DNA of 64,000 nucleotides, taken from Elstera cyanobacteriorum. GTDB taxonomy: Bacteria; Pseudomonadota; Alphaproteobacteria; Elsterales; Elsteraceae. Shown piece after piece: positions 54,016 to 62,115 of this stretch (within the stretch, counting starts at the first letter, position 1; each line of letters starts with the position of its first letter). The position numbers and the translations under genes are program-made. The stretch lies in the NCBI RefSeq assembly GCF_002251735.1, contig NZ_NOXS01000031.1, positions 263,476 through 327,475 of the forward strand, given 5' to 3'. Under the pieces are notes generated by a model, which saw only the letters and a program-made list of their open reading frames with translations, was not told the origin of the DNA and searched no databases.

Positions 54016-54951
54016 ATGGATCGGTCGGCGAAGATTCTGGTGGCCGGGGCGCGGGGCCTTGTCGGTGGGGCGATTGTGCGCCAGTTGCGCGCGCAGGGGT
54101 TCGAAAACCTGCTAACGCCGTTCCGGGCCGAGCTTGATTTGACCGACCGGGCGGCGCTCGATGCCTATTTGGCCCAGCACAAGCCGCAGTTCGTGTTCGA
54201 TGCGGCGGCGAAGGTGGGCGGCATTCAGGCGAATAATCAGTTCCCCGGCGATTTCATCCGCGACAACCTACTGATCCAGACCAATCTGATTGATGCGTCT
54301 TACCGGGCGGGCGTTGAAAAATTCGTCTTCCTCGGCTCTTCCTGCATCTATCCGAAGTTCGCACCGCAGCCGATGAAGGAAGAGCATCTGCTGACCGGCA
54401 TTCTGGAGCCGACCAATTCCGCCTATGCGGTCGCCAAGATCGCCGGGATCGAGATGGTCAAATCTTACCGCCGCCAGTTCGGCTTCAAAGGCATCTCACT
54501 GATGCCGACGAACCTTTATGGGCCGGGCGATAATTACGATTTGAACAACAGCCACGTGCTGCCCGCGCTGATCCGCAAGTTCCACGAAGCAAAGCAGAGC
54601 CACGCGAAAGAAGTGGTGATCTGGGGCACCGGCACGCCGCGCCGCGAGTTCCTGCATTGCGACGATCTGGCCGATGCCGCGATCTTCCTGATGCAGACCT
54701 ACGATAGCGACGACATCATCAACGTTGGTGTCGGTGACGATATCGCCATCGGTGAGGTGGCGCGGATGATTAAGGAGATCGTCGGTTTCGACGGGGCCTT
54801 GGTGCAGGATACCAGCAAGCCCGACGGTACGCCGCGCAAGCTGCTGGATGTCTCGCGCCTGACCGCCCTCGGTTGGCGCCCGAAACTGTCGCTGCGCGAG
54901 GGGATTACCCAGACCTACGCCGCCTATCAGGCTACCCTGGCCGCCGCATGA
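54016..54951 (+). CDS. fcl: GDP-L-fucose synthase-like short-chain epimerase/reductase
   Basis: A 311-residue extended short-chain dehydrogenase. NADP binding is in LVAGARGLVGGAIV (residues 8-21), and the catalytic residues are the serine in FLGSSCIYPKFA and the pair Y137/K141 in AYAVAKIAG. QPMKEEHLLTG and NLYGPGDNYDLNNSHVLPAL are GDP-fucose synthase signatures. It would turn GDP-4-keto-6-deoxymannose into GDP-L-fucose for surface sugars. The matching dehydratase gene is not in the window. Two ATGs (54013, 54016) follow AGGAGG; the second has better spacing. Its stop overlaps the waaA start. Confidence 0.9.
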   Translation: MDRSAKILVAGARGLVGGAIVRQLRAQGFENLLTPFRAELDLTDRAALDAYLAQHKPQFVFDAAAKVGGIQANNQFPGDFIRDNLLIQTNLIDASYRAGVEKFVFLGSSCIYPKFAPQPMKEEHLLTGILEPTNSAYAVAKIAGIEMVKSYRRQFGFKGISLMPTNLYGPGDNYDLNNSHVLPALIRKFHEAKQSHAKEVVIWGTGTPRREFLHCDDLADAAIFLMQTYDSDDIINVGVGDDIAIGEVARMIKEIVGFDGALVQDTSKPDGTPRKLLDVSRLTALGWRPKLSLREGITQTYAAYQATLAAA

Positions 54952-56234
54952 TGGCTGCCGCCGCGCTGGCGCTCTACCGCACCCTCGGGTGGGGGCTGAC
55001 GCCGCTGCTGCCGGTCTATCTTGGGCGGCGGCGCGCGCGCGGGAAGGAGCATGCGACCCGTTGGCGGGAACGGCTGGGGGTGCCGGGGGCCGTGCGCCCC
55101 GCAGGGCGGCTGATCTGGCTGCACGGCGCCAGCGTCGGCGAATCCCTGGCCCTGTTGCCGCTGATCGAGGCGCTGCGGCGGGAGTGGCCCCAGGTGACGC
55201 TGTTGATCACCACCGGTTCCATCACCTCGGCGGCGCTGATGGCCGAAAGGTTGCCGCCCGGCGCCTTGCACCAATTCGTGCCGCTCGACGCGCCGGGGGC
55301 GGTGGACCGCTTCCTTGCCCATTGGCGCCCCGATCTGGTGATCTGGACCGAATCCGACCTATGGCCGACGATCCTGACCCAGCTTCAGCGGCGGCGGACG
55401 CCGATGGTGCTGGTCAATGGGCGGCTGTCGGATCGCTCCTTCCGGCGCTGGCAGCGGGCGAAGCCAATCATCGCGCGGCTGCTTGGGTGCTTTACCGAAG
55501 TGCTGGCGCGCGGGCCGGAGGATGCGGCGCGGTTTTCCGCCCTCGGCGCGGCGCGGGTCCAGGCTGCGGGGAACCTAAAGCTCGCCGCTGCCCCCCTGCC
55601 GGTGGACGCGGCGGTTCTCGCCGCCGCCCGCGCCCGTCTTGGCGACCGTCCGGTGCTGGTCGCGGCGAGCACCCACCCGACCGAGGAAGCCCTGATCGCC
55701 GCCGCCCATCGGGCGCTATTGGCTGATTTCCCTGACCTGCTAACGATCATCGCCCCCCGCCACCCGCAGCGTGGGGCGGAGATTGCGGCGGACCTTGCCG
55801 CCCCCTGCCGCTCGCAGGGCGCCGATATCCCCGCCCACGGCCTCTATATCGCCGATACGATGGGGGAACTGGGGCTTTGGTACCGCCTCGCCCGTGTCGC
55901 GGTGATCGGCGGCAGCTTCATCCCCCACGGAGGCCAGAACCCGACCGAAGCGGTGCGCCTCGGCTGCCCGGTGATCTTCGGCCCGCATATGGACAATTTC
56001 CGCGAGGATGTGGCCGCGCTGCTCGCCGAAGGGCAGGCCGTGCAGGTAACGGCGGAAACGCTGGCCGACGCCGTGAAAACCGCTGTCGCTGCCTCAAGGT
56101 TGCCGGAATCAGTTGGTACAGAGCAAGGAACGGCGGTGGAAACCGCGCTTGCCTTAGTGGGAAAGCTGCTGCCGGATCGGCCTTCTCCTACTCCTCTCCC
56201 TCCGGGAGAGGCAGGAGCCGTAGGCTCCGGGTGA
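54948..56234 (+). CDS. waaA: 3-deoxy-D-manno-octulosonic acid (Kdo) transferase
   Basis: A 428-residue GT30 glycosyltransferase that adds Kdo to lipid A. The N-terminus has a membrane-associated helix, then LHGASVGESLALLPLI with the catalytic glutamate E65. The C-terminal half contains GGSFIPHGGQNPTEAVRLG, the Kdo-transferase signature, and FGPHMDNFRE. The last ~15 residues (SPTPLPPGEAGAV) are encoded by a palindromic repeat and are not part of the enzyme fold. The start is ATG 54948, overlapping the fcl stop. Confidence 0.94.
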   Translation: MMAAAALALYRTLGWGLTPLLPVYLGRRRARGKEHATRWRERLGVPGAVRPAGRLIWLHGASVGESLALLPLIEALRREWPQVTLLITTGSITSAALMAERLPPGALHQFVPLDAPGAVDRFLAHWRPDLVIWTESDLWPTILTQLQRRRTPMVLVNGRLSDRSFRRWQRAKPIIARLLGCFTEVLARGPEDAARFSALGAARVQAAGNLKLAAAPLPVDAAVLAAARARLGDRPVLVAASTHPTEEALIAAAHRALLADFPDLLTIIAPRHPQRGAEIAADLAAPCRSQGADIPAHGLYIADTMGELGLWYRLARVAVIGGSFIPHGGQNPTEAVRLGCPVIFGPHMDNFREDVAALLAEGQAVQVTAETLADAVKTAVAASRLPESVGTEQGTAVETALALVGKLLPDRPSPTPLPPGEAGAVGSG

Positions 56235-56298
56235 GGGGGCAGCGCACTGGCCTGCGGAGATTATTCCCTCACCCCGGCCCTCTCCCAAGGGGAGAGGG
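56193..56298. repeat. Nested palindromic repeat element at the end of waaA
   Basis: Two hairpins, CCTCTCCC/GGGAGAGG at 56193-56211 and CCCTCTCCC/GGGAGAGGG at 56278-56298, are enclosed in a larger inverted arrangement with GGGTGAGGG (near 56229) pairing CCCTCACCC (near 56267). Elements of this CTCTCCC...GGTGAGGG type are widespread intergenic repeats in proteobacteria. This copy supplies the waaA stop codon. Confidence 0.8.
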
Positions 56299-56330
56299 GG
56301 ATCCCCGGTACGGTTAGAACCTTTGTTAAG

Positions 56331-56774
56331 ATGAGCAAAGGCCACTTTTATGCTATAAACGGGCAATGCCCCAACAACCATGCACGCCGTCTGCGGCAAG
56401 CCCTGACGGATGCCGAGCGGCGCTTGTGGTCGGCCCTGCGAGGACGGCAGTTAGGGGGCTGGAAATTTCGGCGTCAGCATCCGGTAGGGCCATATATTTT
56501 AGACTTTGCCTGCCTGGAGGGTCGGCTTGCCGTTGAGGCGGATGGTGGGCAGCATACCGATTCGCATTATGACGAGCGCCGCTCGCTTTGGCTGATTGAC
56601 CGGGGCTGGCGGGTAGTGCGTTTCTGGAATAACGATATCCTTCAGAATACCGAAGGGGTCTTGACGGAGATTCTGCGCGTGCTGGAGGAGGGGCGGAAGG
56701 CATCCCACCGTCAACCCTCGCGCTCCAATCCATGTGCCGGGGAGGAAGAGGGTCTCGGTAAATGGCTCACCTAA
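56331..56774 (+). CDS. DUF559 endonuclease-like protein
   Basis: A 147-residue protein with a DUF559 domain (Vsr-like, restriction-endonuclease fold) at about 15-120. Typical phrases are ARRLRQALTDAERRLWSALR, FRRQHPVGPYILDFACLE, LAVEADGGQHTD and DRGWRVVRFWNNDIL. The acidic residues in ILDFACLE and VEADGGQH are the expected metal ligands. The role of the family is unknown, and copies are often scattered next to repeats, as here. The tail after about residue 122 is unlike the family and may be poorly conserved. Confidence 0.85.
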   Translation: MSKGHFYAINGQCPNNHARRLRQALTDAERRLWSALRGRQLGGWKFRRQHPVGPYILDFACLEGRLAVEADGGQHTDSHYDERRSLWLIDRGWRVVRFWNNDILQNTEGVLTEILRVLEEGRKASHRQPSRSNPCAGEEEGLGKWLT

Positions 56775-56785
56775 CCCATCCCGCC

Positions 56786-56963
56786 GCCTATGCCGTGCAG
56801 GGTATTGCGGCGTTTCCGTTCCGAAAATGATCTGCTATACAACCCTGGGGCGTCACGCGCGCCCTGGGGCGTAGAAACCCCTCAGTAAACGGTTGGTACC
56901 CGCCGTTAGGGTGCCTGTATCCTTGACCTTTCGGGTCGGGGAGCCTGTGGCGCATGTCCAGGC
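56786..56963 (+). ncRNA. ssrS: Probable 6S RNA
   Basis: A 178-base region with the 6S RNA layout. A closing stem forms between GCCTATGC..TGCAGG (56786-56801) and CCTGTG..GCAT..AGGC (56944-56963), with one 2x2 internal loop. On the 3' side of the central bubble is the hairpin CCTTGACC (56921-56928) / GGTCGGGG (56934-56941), followed by AGCCTGTGGCGCAT. E. coli 6S RNA has the same order: a CCTTGAACC hairpin followed by AGCCTGCGGCGGCAT. Apical pairs such as AACGG/CCGTT (56888-56908) complete the shape. 6S RNA binds the sigma-70 RNA polymerase. Exact ends are estimates. The usual neighbours (zapA, 5-formyl-THF cyclo-ligase) are absent. Confidence 0.68.
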
Positions 56964-57089
56964 ACCCCGTGCTAAAGGCCACAGGGACCGTTTTGCTGCG
57001 GTTTTCTACCTCCCCGACTAAAGGGGTCAGGAGTGCTGTTCGCGGGGGCGTACCGCAACACAGCGCCTGCCAGCAGGGTGAGGCCGATC

Positions 57090-57500
57090 ATGCCGCAGGA
57101 TATAGTCGTTCCCCGTCGCCGCCGGGGCCGCCCGCCGCGTACAGAAGCACTGACTTTTATCGATCAATGCATCGGCGCCCGCATTCAACTCTATCGTCGC
57201 AGTCAGCGCCTTACGCAGGCGGCACTCGGCGAGGGGCTGGGCGTGACCTTCCAGCAAATCCAAAAATACGAAAACGGGCGCAGCCGGGTTACCGTTTCGA
57301 CGCTGTATCAGATCGCCGATCTTCTGAATGTGCCGATCATGCTGTTTTTCACGGATTTACCCGACGCCGGGGCGCCCAATCCCTTGAGCGACCCGGACAC
57401 TATGACCGCGCTGCGCCATTTCCAGCCGCTGCCCAAGCCGGTGAAAAAGCAGATGGTGGCTTTGATGAAAGTGCTGCGGGCAACCGAGAACGCGGGTTAG
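57090..57500 (+). CDS. XRE-family transcriptional regulator, PraR-like
   Basis: A 136-residue DNA-binding protein. After a basic N-terminus (RRRRGRPPR) comes a helix-turn-helix (about 25-80) with IGARIQLYRRSQRLTQAALG and GVTFQQIQKYENGRSRVTVS, and then a short effector part with LNVPIMLFFTDL. This form is typical of alphaproteobacterial regulators such as PraR. The open frame extends upstream but ATG 57090 is preceded by GTGAGG. The gene follows the 6S RNA region by about 126 bases, which show a small CCCC/GGGG hairpin near 57013-57029 but no clear promoter. Confidence 0.85.
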   Translation: MPQDIVVPRRRRGRPPRTEALTFIDQCIGARIQLYRRSQRLTQAALGEGLGVTFQQIQKYENGRSRVTVSTLYQIADLLNVPIMLFFTDLPDAGAPNPLSDPDTMTALRHFQPLPKPVKKQMVALMKVLRATENAG

Positions 57501-57503
57501 GGT

Positions 57504-57842
57504 TTAAGCTCCTCGCGCGGCTTCCCGAATCGTTCCAGCAATCCATTCATTCAGGCTCTTGCCGGCTGCGGCGGCTGCGATTGCGGCAGCCGCATGATCG
57601 TCGGGCGCGAGCCGGACGTTGAACTTGCCCGAGAATTTGCGGCGTGGTTCGATGCCTTTTTCCTTGCACATCGCAAGATAGACGGCCAGGGATTTGCGGC
57701 CTTCCTCAACCAAGTCGCGGACGCTCTCGGCATAGAAATCCGCCCCGCCGCTAAGGCCAATAAACTCGCCGCGCAGCATCTGAATTTCAGGATCAAAAGC
57801 GACAACCGCCCTTTCGCCATTAATCTCGATGACATTCTTCAT
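57504..57842 (-). CDS. hicB: HicB-family antitoxin
   Basis: A 112-residue protein with an N-terminal HicB-like part (FDPEIQMLRGEFIGLSGGADF, about 15-35) and a C-terminal ribbon-helix-helix DNA-binding part (FNVRLAPDDHAAAAIAAAAA, then GKSLNEWIAGTIREAA). In HicAB modules HicB neutralises HicA and represses the operon. The ATG at 57842 is four bases inside the hicA end; an upstream extension (MAGRTRSNA) lies within hicA and was rejected. Confidence 0.88.
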   Translation of the reverse strand: MKNVIEINGERAVVAFDPEIQMLRGEFIGLSGGADFYAESVRDLVEEGRKSLAVYLAMCKEKGIEPRRKFSGKFNVRLAPDDHAAAAIAAAAAGKSLNEWIAGTIREAARGA

Positions 57843-58093
57843 GGCGTTACTCCGTGTTCGTCCAGCCATTTTCGGAGGCTGGCGATAGCGCCCTTATCAG
57901 TATCCGGCGATGGATGCGGGCGATGAAAGACCCGCACTTCGCCAAACAGGAAGACCCCCACGCGCGAACCTTCCCGCTCGCTGATTTCCGCCCCTAGCGC
58001 TGCAAGCAGCGCCTCAATATCGGTCCAGCGGATTGAGCCGTTAACCGGTCGTGCGAAAATCAGCTCCAGCGTAGCCTTGTGACGCTTCTTCAT
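57839..58093 (-). CDS. hicA: HicA-family toxin
   Basis: An 84-residue basic protein, a typical HicA size, of the mRNA-interferase (double-stranded-RNA-binding fold) family. It opens MKKRHKATLELIFARPVNGS and has a histidine-rich segment VRVFHRPHPSPDTDKGAIAS, which may include the catalytic histidine. The gene order hicA then hicB with a 4-base overlap is standard. The ATG at 58093 lies directly at the predicted transcription start, with no Shine-Dalgarno sequence. An open frame extends upstream to 58174 but crosses the promoter and was rejected. Confidence 0.85.
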   Translation of the reverse strand: MKKRHKATLELIFARPVNGSIRWTDIEALLAALGAEISEREGSRVGVFLFGEVRVFHRPHPSPDTDKGAIASLRKWLDEHGVTP

Positions 58094-58100
58094 GAAAGAT

Positions 58101-58129
58101 TTAGTACTGTTTATTGGTACTAATATCAA
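58101..58129 (-). promoter_or_regulatory. hicAB promoter with overlapping operator palindrome
   Basis: On the minus strand, TTGATA (58129-58124) and TACTAA (58106-58101) are separated by exactly 17 bases, a strong sigma-70 promoter. The perfect palindrome TTAGTAC-N9-GTACTAA (58101-58123) covers the -10 and spacer, a suitable HicB operator. Transcription would start near 58094, adjacent to the hicA ATG. Confidence 0.7.
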
Positions 58130-58194
58130 GTGCGTTTCGGGCAATCCCCAGTGCATTTCGCGCCAGAAAAGCACCTCGCCATCTGCCTCACCGT

Positions 58195-58719
58195 CTAACT
58201 ATCATACACCATCAAACTATGGCTCGGCACGCCCAGCGCGGCCAACCGCTCGCGGCCCTTAAGGAAGCTGAGTTCGATCAGATAGGCGCTGCCCGCCACC
58301 GTGCCGCCGACCTTGCGGATCAGTTCGACGGCCGCCGCCATCGTGCCGCCGGTAGCCAGCAGATCATCCAGCACGACAACGCGCTGACCGGGCTGCACGG
58401 CGCCGTCCTGAATCTCAATCGTGTCCTCGCCATATTCCAGCGCATAGGAATGGCGGATGGTGTCGCCGGGCAGCTTGCCCTTTTTGCGCACCATGACGAA
58501 GCCGACCCCAAGTTCCAGCGCCAGCGGCGCCGCGACCAGAAAGCCGCGCGATTCGATACCGACCAGCACGTCGGGCTTCAGCGGCGCGACGGCGGCGTGC
58601 AACTGGCGCACGGCCTCCTTCCACGCCGCAGCATGGGCCAGCAGGGTGGAAATATCGTAGAACAGAATGCCCGGCTTCGGAAAATCCGGCACCGGACGAA
58701 TATGATCTTTCAGCGTCAC
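58195..58719 (-). CDS. apt: Adenine phosphoribosyltransferase
   Basis: A 174-residue purine-salvage enzyme that makes AMP from adenine and PRPP. The PRPP loop reads [17 protein letters not shown] (about 121-137), with [19 protein letters not shown] earlier. The start is GTG at 58719, matching the normal N-terminus ([19 protein letters not shown]); the longer frame to 58923 is not supported. About 100 bases separate it from the hicA start, read the same way. The PiuC and Kdp regions have no link to it. Confidence 0.93.
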   Translation of the reverse strand: MTLKDHIRPVPDFPKPGILFYDISTLLAHAAAWKEAVRQLHAAVAPLKPDVLVGIESRGFLVAAPLALELGVGFVMVRKKGKLPGDTIRHSYALEYGEDTIEIQDGAVQPGQRVVVLDDLLATGGTMAAAVELIRKVGGTVAGSAYLIELSFLKGRERLAALGVPSHSLMVYDS

Positions 58720-58825
58720 GCGCGTGTCCCTTATGTGACTGATTTCCCCGCAGATCAGCACTAGCCGGGGGGCTTTGGCAAGGCTAAGGTCGGGGTATCC
58801 CTCCCCCCTTGCGACGCTTTGCCCC

Positions 58826-59710
58826 ATGAACCATTCCCTGCTGACCCTCGCCTCCGGCCCCTTGGTTCTCGACCTCGTCCCCACGCTTGGCGGGGCGGTA
58901 GCGAATTTCACCCATGACGGCACGCCGCTGTTCCGCCCGCCGCCCGCCGAAGGGCTGGTCGCGGCGCGGTCGCTGGGCTGCTATCCGCTGGTGCCATTTT
59001 CCAACCGCATCAAGGAAGGCCGCTTCCGCTATGGCGGTGTGCGCTATCAGGCCGGGCCGGTGGGGCCGATTGATCCGCTGCATGCGATCCACGGTGATGG
59101 CTTCCGCCATCCCTGGCAGGTCGTCGCCTCCGGCCCGAAAGCGGCGACGCTGGTCTACCAGCACGATGGGGCAGAAGGCTGGCCGTTCAGCTACCGCGCC
59201 ATTCAGCATTTCGACCTGTCCGATACCGGCCTGACCGTGCGCATGACGTTGACGAACGAGGATATTCGCGCCTTTCCGGCGGGCTTAGGGCTGCATCCGT
59301 TCTTCCCGAAAGCTGGGGCGACGCTGACCACTTACGCGCCGACCTTCTGGAAAAGCGACGAAACCCGGTTGCCGCTGCTGGAAATGCCGGTACCCCCGGC
59401 CTGGGACTTCGCGGGCGGGCGGGTGATGGCGGAAATCGAGTTGGATAATTGCTTTGCGGGCTGGAGCCGCCGCGCGATTGTGCGCTGGCGCGACAAGGGC
59501 CTGAGCCTGACGATGACCGCCGACCCGATTTTCGGCAAAGTGGTGATCTACTCGCCGATGGGCCAAGATTTCTTCTGTGCCGAACCGGTGACCCATCTTA
59601 ATAACGCTATCAATCTGCGCGCGGCGGGCGTGTCGGACAGTGGGGTTGTCGATCTTTCGCCGGGCGAGAGTTTGAGCGGCGCCGTGCTGTTCGCGGTCGA
59701 GGAAGATTAG
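58826..59710 (+). CDS. Aldose 1-epimerase (mutarotase) family protein
   Basis: A 294-residue sugar epimerase of the galactose mutarotase fold. The typical histidine is in [14 protein letters not shown] (about 88-101), the later one in [15 protein letters not shown] (about 152-166), and a glutamate in GESLSG near the C-terminus. It interconverts alpha and beta anomers of aldoses. The ATG at 58826 was chosen over an open frame back to 58775. It is not obviously in an operon. Confidence 0.9.
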   Translation: MNHSLLTLASGPLVLDLVPTLGGAVANFTHDGTPLFRPPPAEGLVAARSLGCYPLVPFSNRIKEGRFRYGGVRYQAGPVGPIDPLHAIHGDGFRHPWQVVASGPKAATLVYQHDGAEGWPFSYRAIQHFDLSDTGLTVRMTLTNEDIRAFPAGLGLHPFFPKAGATLTTYAPTFWKSDETRLPLLEMPVPPAWDFAGGRVMAEIELDNCFAGWSRRAIVRWRDKGLSLTMTADPIFGKVVIYSPMGQDFFCAEPVTHLNNAINLRAAGVSDSGVVDLSPGESLSGAVLFAVEED

Positions 59711-59828
59711 ACGGGCGAAAGCGCCGCATTGCGATAGGCCCGCGCCCTCTTCCAGCCGGGGCGCCGCTCGTGTAAGGAAGGGCAGGGCCAGCGGCCTTGT
59801 CCGCAGCATTGTATGAGAGAGTGATCCA

Positions 59829-60776
59829 ATGGCGCAGGTGATTACGGTTCTGGGGGGTTCGGGCTTCGTCGGACGGCATGTGGTGCAGCGCTTGGCGAAG
59901 ACCGGCGCGCAAGTGCGTCTGGGCGTGCGGAACATCGAGCTTGCCAAGCGCCTGAAGCCCCTCGGCGATGTCGGCCAGATCGTGCCGATGACGGTGGATA
60001 TTGCGCGCGGCACCGGGCTTGCGGCAGCGATGGCCGGGGCCGATGTGGTGATCAATCTCGTCGGCATTCTGGCGCCGGGCGGTAGCAATAAATCCTTCCA
60101 GGCCGTGCAGGCCGAGGGTGCCCAGCGCGCCGCCGAGGCTGCCAAAGCGGCGGGGGTGCCGCGCTTTATTCAGATGTCGGCGCTGGGGGCTGATGCGGAC
60201 TCGGAGTCCGAGTATGCCCAGACCAAGGCGGCGGGCGAAGCGGCGGTGCTGGCCCTCTACCCCGACGCCGCAATTTTCCGCCCGTCGATCATTTTCGGGC
60301 CGGATGATGGGTTCTTCAATAAATTCGCCGCGATGGCGCGGACGGCCCCAGCCTTGCCGCTGATTGGCGGCGGCGCTACGCGCTTTCAGCCGATTTTCGT
60401 TGGCGATGTCGCCGATGCCATCGTCAAGGCGGTCACCGATCCGTCGGTGCGCGGCATTTACGAAATCGGCGGGCCGAAGGCTTATAGCTTCAAGGAGCTG
60501 ATGCAGTTCACGCTGACCGCATCGCATCTATCGGCGCTACTGCTGCCGGTGCCCTTCCCGGTGGCGGCCTTTATCGGCCTTTTCGTCGGCATGCTGCCGG
60601 GCGCGCCGATTACGCTGGATCAGGTGAAGCTGCTGAAGGTCGATAATCTGCCGAGCGGGAAGTTCCCCGGACTGAAAGAGCTTGGCATTGCGGGCGCAAC
60701 GGTCGAAGCGATCATGCCCGCCTATTTGGCGCGCTTCCAGCCCGGCGGGCGGTTCGGCAGCCTGCACGGCGCCTAG
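59829..60776 (+). CDS. NAD(P)-binding atypical SDR, complex I NDUFA9-like family
   Basis: A 315-residue protein with an N-terminal Rossmann fold: GGSGFVGRHV at residues 9-18, then LVGILAPGGSNKSFQAVQAE and a late APITLDQVKLLKVDN. These are features of the NDUFA9-like branch, in which mitochondrial members are accessory subunits of complex I; the bacterial ones probably act in quinone biosynthesis or complex I assembly. The catalytic Tyr-x3-Lys is present as YAQTKAA. A strong terminator follows. Confidence 0.88.
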   Translation: MAQVITVLGGSGFVGRHVVQRLAKTGAQVRLGVRNIELAKRLKPLGDVGQIVPMTVDIARGTGLAAAMAGADVVINLVGILAPGGSNKSFQAVQAEGAQRAAEAAKAAGVPRFIQMSALGADADSESEYAQTKAAGEAAVLALYPDAAIFRPSIIFGPDDGFFNKFAAMARTAPALPLIGGGATRFQPIFVGDVADAIVKAVTDPSVRGIYEIGGPKAYSFKELMQFTLTASHLSALLLPVPFPVAAFIGLFVGMLPGAPITLDQVKLLKVDNLPSGKFPGLKELGIAGATVEAIMPAYLARFQPGGRFGSLHGA

Positions 60777-60800
60777 GCCTTTCTCGCTACGCATGGTTTA

Positions 60801-60831
60801 AAACCGCCCCGACCCTCGGGGCGGTTTTTTT
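60801..60831 (+). terminator. Rho-independent terminator after the NDUFA9-like gene
   Basis: AAACCGCCCCGA (60801-60812) and TCGGGGCGGTTT (60816-60827) form a 12-bp stem with loop CCC, followed by four more T (seven in all). Confidence 0.93.
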
Positions 60832-60922
60832 GTGTGCGCTTTGCGTACAAACATGCCTTGCGGTCTGGTTCGCCGCTCTGATTAACTGGCGAGACGGAAA
60901 TCATCTGGAAAGGAACCCGGTC

Positions 60923-62074
60923 ATGGCCCTGCATTTCAGCGCGGAAGAACTGGCCGGGCGCCGGGCGGCGGCCTGCGCCGCGATGGCGGCACAGGGGCTG
61001 GATGGGCTGCTGATTTTCCGCCAGGAAAGCATGTATTACCTGACCGGCTACGACACCTTCGGTTACGTCTATTTCCAGTGCCTCTATCTGGGTGTCGATG
61101 GGCGGCTGATGCTGATCACCCGGGCGCCGGATCTGCGCCAAGCGCAACATACGTCGATGATCGAGGATATCCGCATTTGGGCCGACCGCGACGGCGCCGA
61201 CCCGGTGTTAGACCTCAAGGCGGTGCTGGTCGAATTCGGCCTATCCGGTAAAAAATTGGGGGCGGAGTTCAACGCCTACGGGCTGCCCTATGCCCTGGGC
61301 AAGCGGCTGGTGACGGCGTTGGAGGACAGTTTCACGCTGGTCGAAGCCTCCGACCTCGTGACCAACCTCCGGCTGATCAAAAGCCCCGCCGAACTTGCCT
61401 ATGTGCGCCGCGCGGCGGAACTGGCCGATGCGGCGCTGGATGCGGCCCATCAAACCGTCGCGCCGGGGGCGTTCGAAGGCGATATTCTGGCGGCGATGCA
61501 CGGGGCGATCTATCGCGGCGGCGGCGACGATCCGGCCAATGAGTTTATCATCGGGTCGGGGCGCGATGCGCTGCTGTGCCGCTATTTCACCGGGCGCAAA
61601 TACCTTGGCGCGGAAGACCAGATCACGCTCGAATTCGCCGGGGCCTATCGCCATTATCACGCCTGCCTGATGCAGACGATCCCCGTTGGCACGATCACCG
61701 ACCGGCACCGCACGTTGCACGGTGTTGCGATGGATGCGCTGGCGGCCTGCCGGGCGGCGCTGAAACCGGGCGAGCCGGTGGGCGGGGTGTTCGATGCCTA
61801 TGCCCGCGTCTGCGATGCCGCCGGGGAAACCCCGCACCGGCTGAACGCCTGCGGGTATAGCCTGGGCACGACCTTCGCGCCGAACTGGATGGATTGGCCG
61901 ATGTTCTACACTGGCAACCCGGTAATCATTCAGCCGGGGATGGTCTTCTTCCTGCATATGATCCTGATGGATAGCGACGTAGGCATCGCCATGTGCCCCG
62001 GGATGACCGTGGAAGTGACCGAGGGCGGCAATCAGCCCCTAACGCGCCATACGCTGGAACTGATTGGCCGGTAA
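60923..62074 (+). CDS. M24 (creatinase/prolidase) family hydrolase lacking metal ligands
   Basis: A 383-residue protein with the two-domain M24 fold: an N-terminal creatinase-like domain (about 1-130) and a pita-bread domain. The motif where prolidases have metal-binding aspartates reads ITLEFAGAYRHYHACLMQT, with glutamate and histidines instead of the D...D pair, so a metal site is unlikely. Related non-metal members include creatinase and ectoine hydrolase (DoeA). The N-terminal FRQESMYYLTGYDTFGYVYF is common in the creatinase/DoeA group. The ATG at 60923 has AAAGGA nearby. Substrate unknown. Confidence 0.88.
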   Translation: MALHFSAEELAGRRAAACAAMAAQGLDGLLIFRQESMYYLTGYDTFGYVYFQCLYLGVDGRLMLITRAPDLRQAQHTSMIEDIRIWADRDGADPVLDLKAVLVEFGLSGKKLGAEFNAYGLPYALGKRLVTALEDSFTLVEASDLVTNLRLIKSPAELAYVRRAAELADAALDAAHQTVAPGAFEGDILAAMHGAIYRGGGDDPANEFIIGSGRDALLCRYFTGRKYLGAEDQITLEFAGAYRHYHACLMQTIPVGTITDRHRTLHGVAMDALAACRAALKPGEPVGGVFDAYARVCDAAGETPHRLNACGYSLGTTFAPNWMDWPMFYTGNPVIIQPGMVFFLHMILMDSDVGIAMCPGMTVEVTEGGNQPLTRHTLELIGR

Positions 62075-62075
62075 T

Positions 62076-62110
62076 AAAAGTGCCCCCTCGCCTAAGCGGG
62101 GAGGGGGCAC
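62076..62110 (-). terminator. Terminator between converging genes
   Basis: GTGCCCCCTC (62080-62089) and GAGGGGGCAC (62101-62110) form a 10-bp stem. On the minus strand it is followed by TTTT, so it ends the lipoprotein gene. It may also stop the plus-strand M24 transcript. Confidence 0.85.
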
Positions 62111-62115
62111 GCAGA

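Noticed and set aside
56775-57089. RNase P RNA, tmRNA or SRP RNA in the noncoding stretch
   Set aside because: None of their conserved segments (for example the SRP GGAAGGAAGCAGCC loop or the RNase P GAGGAAAGTCC box) is present. The 6S pattern fits better.
56954-57622. A 222-codon plus-strand frame overlapping the 6S region and the PraR-like gene
   Set aside because: It reads the known helix-turn-helix gene in a different frame and gives a low-complexity translation.
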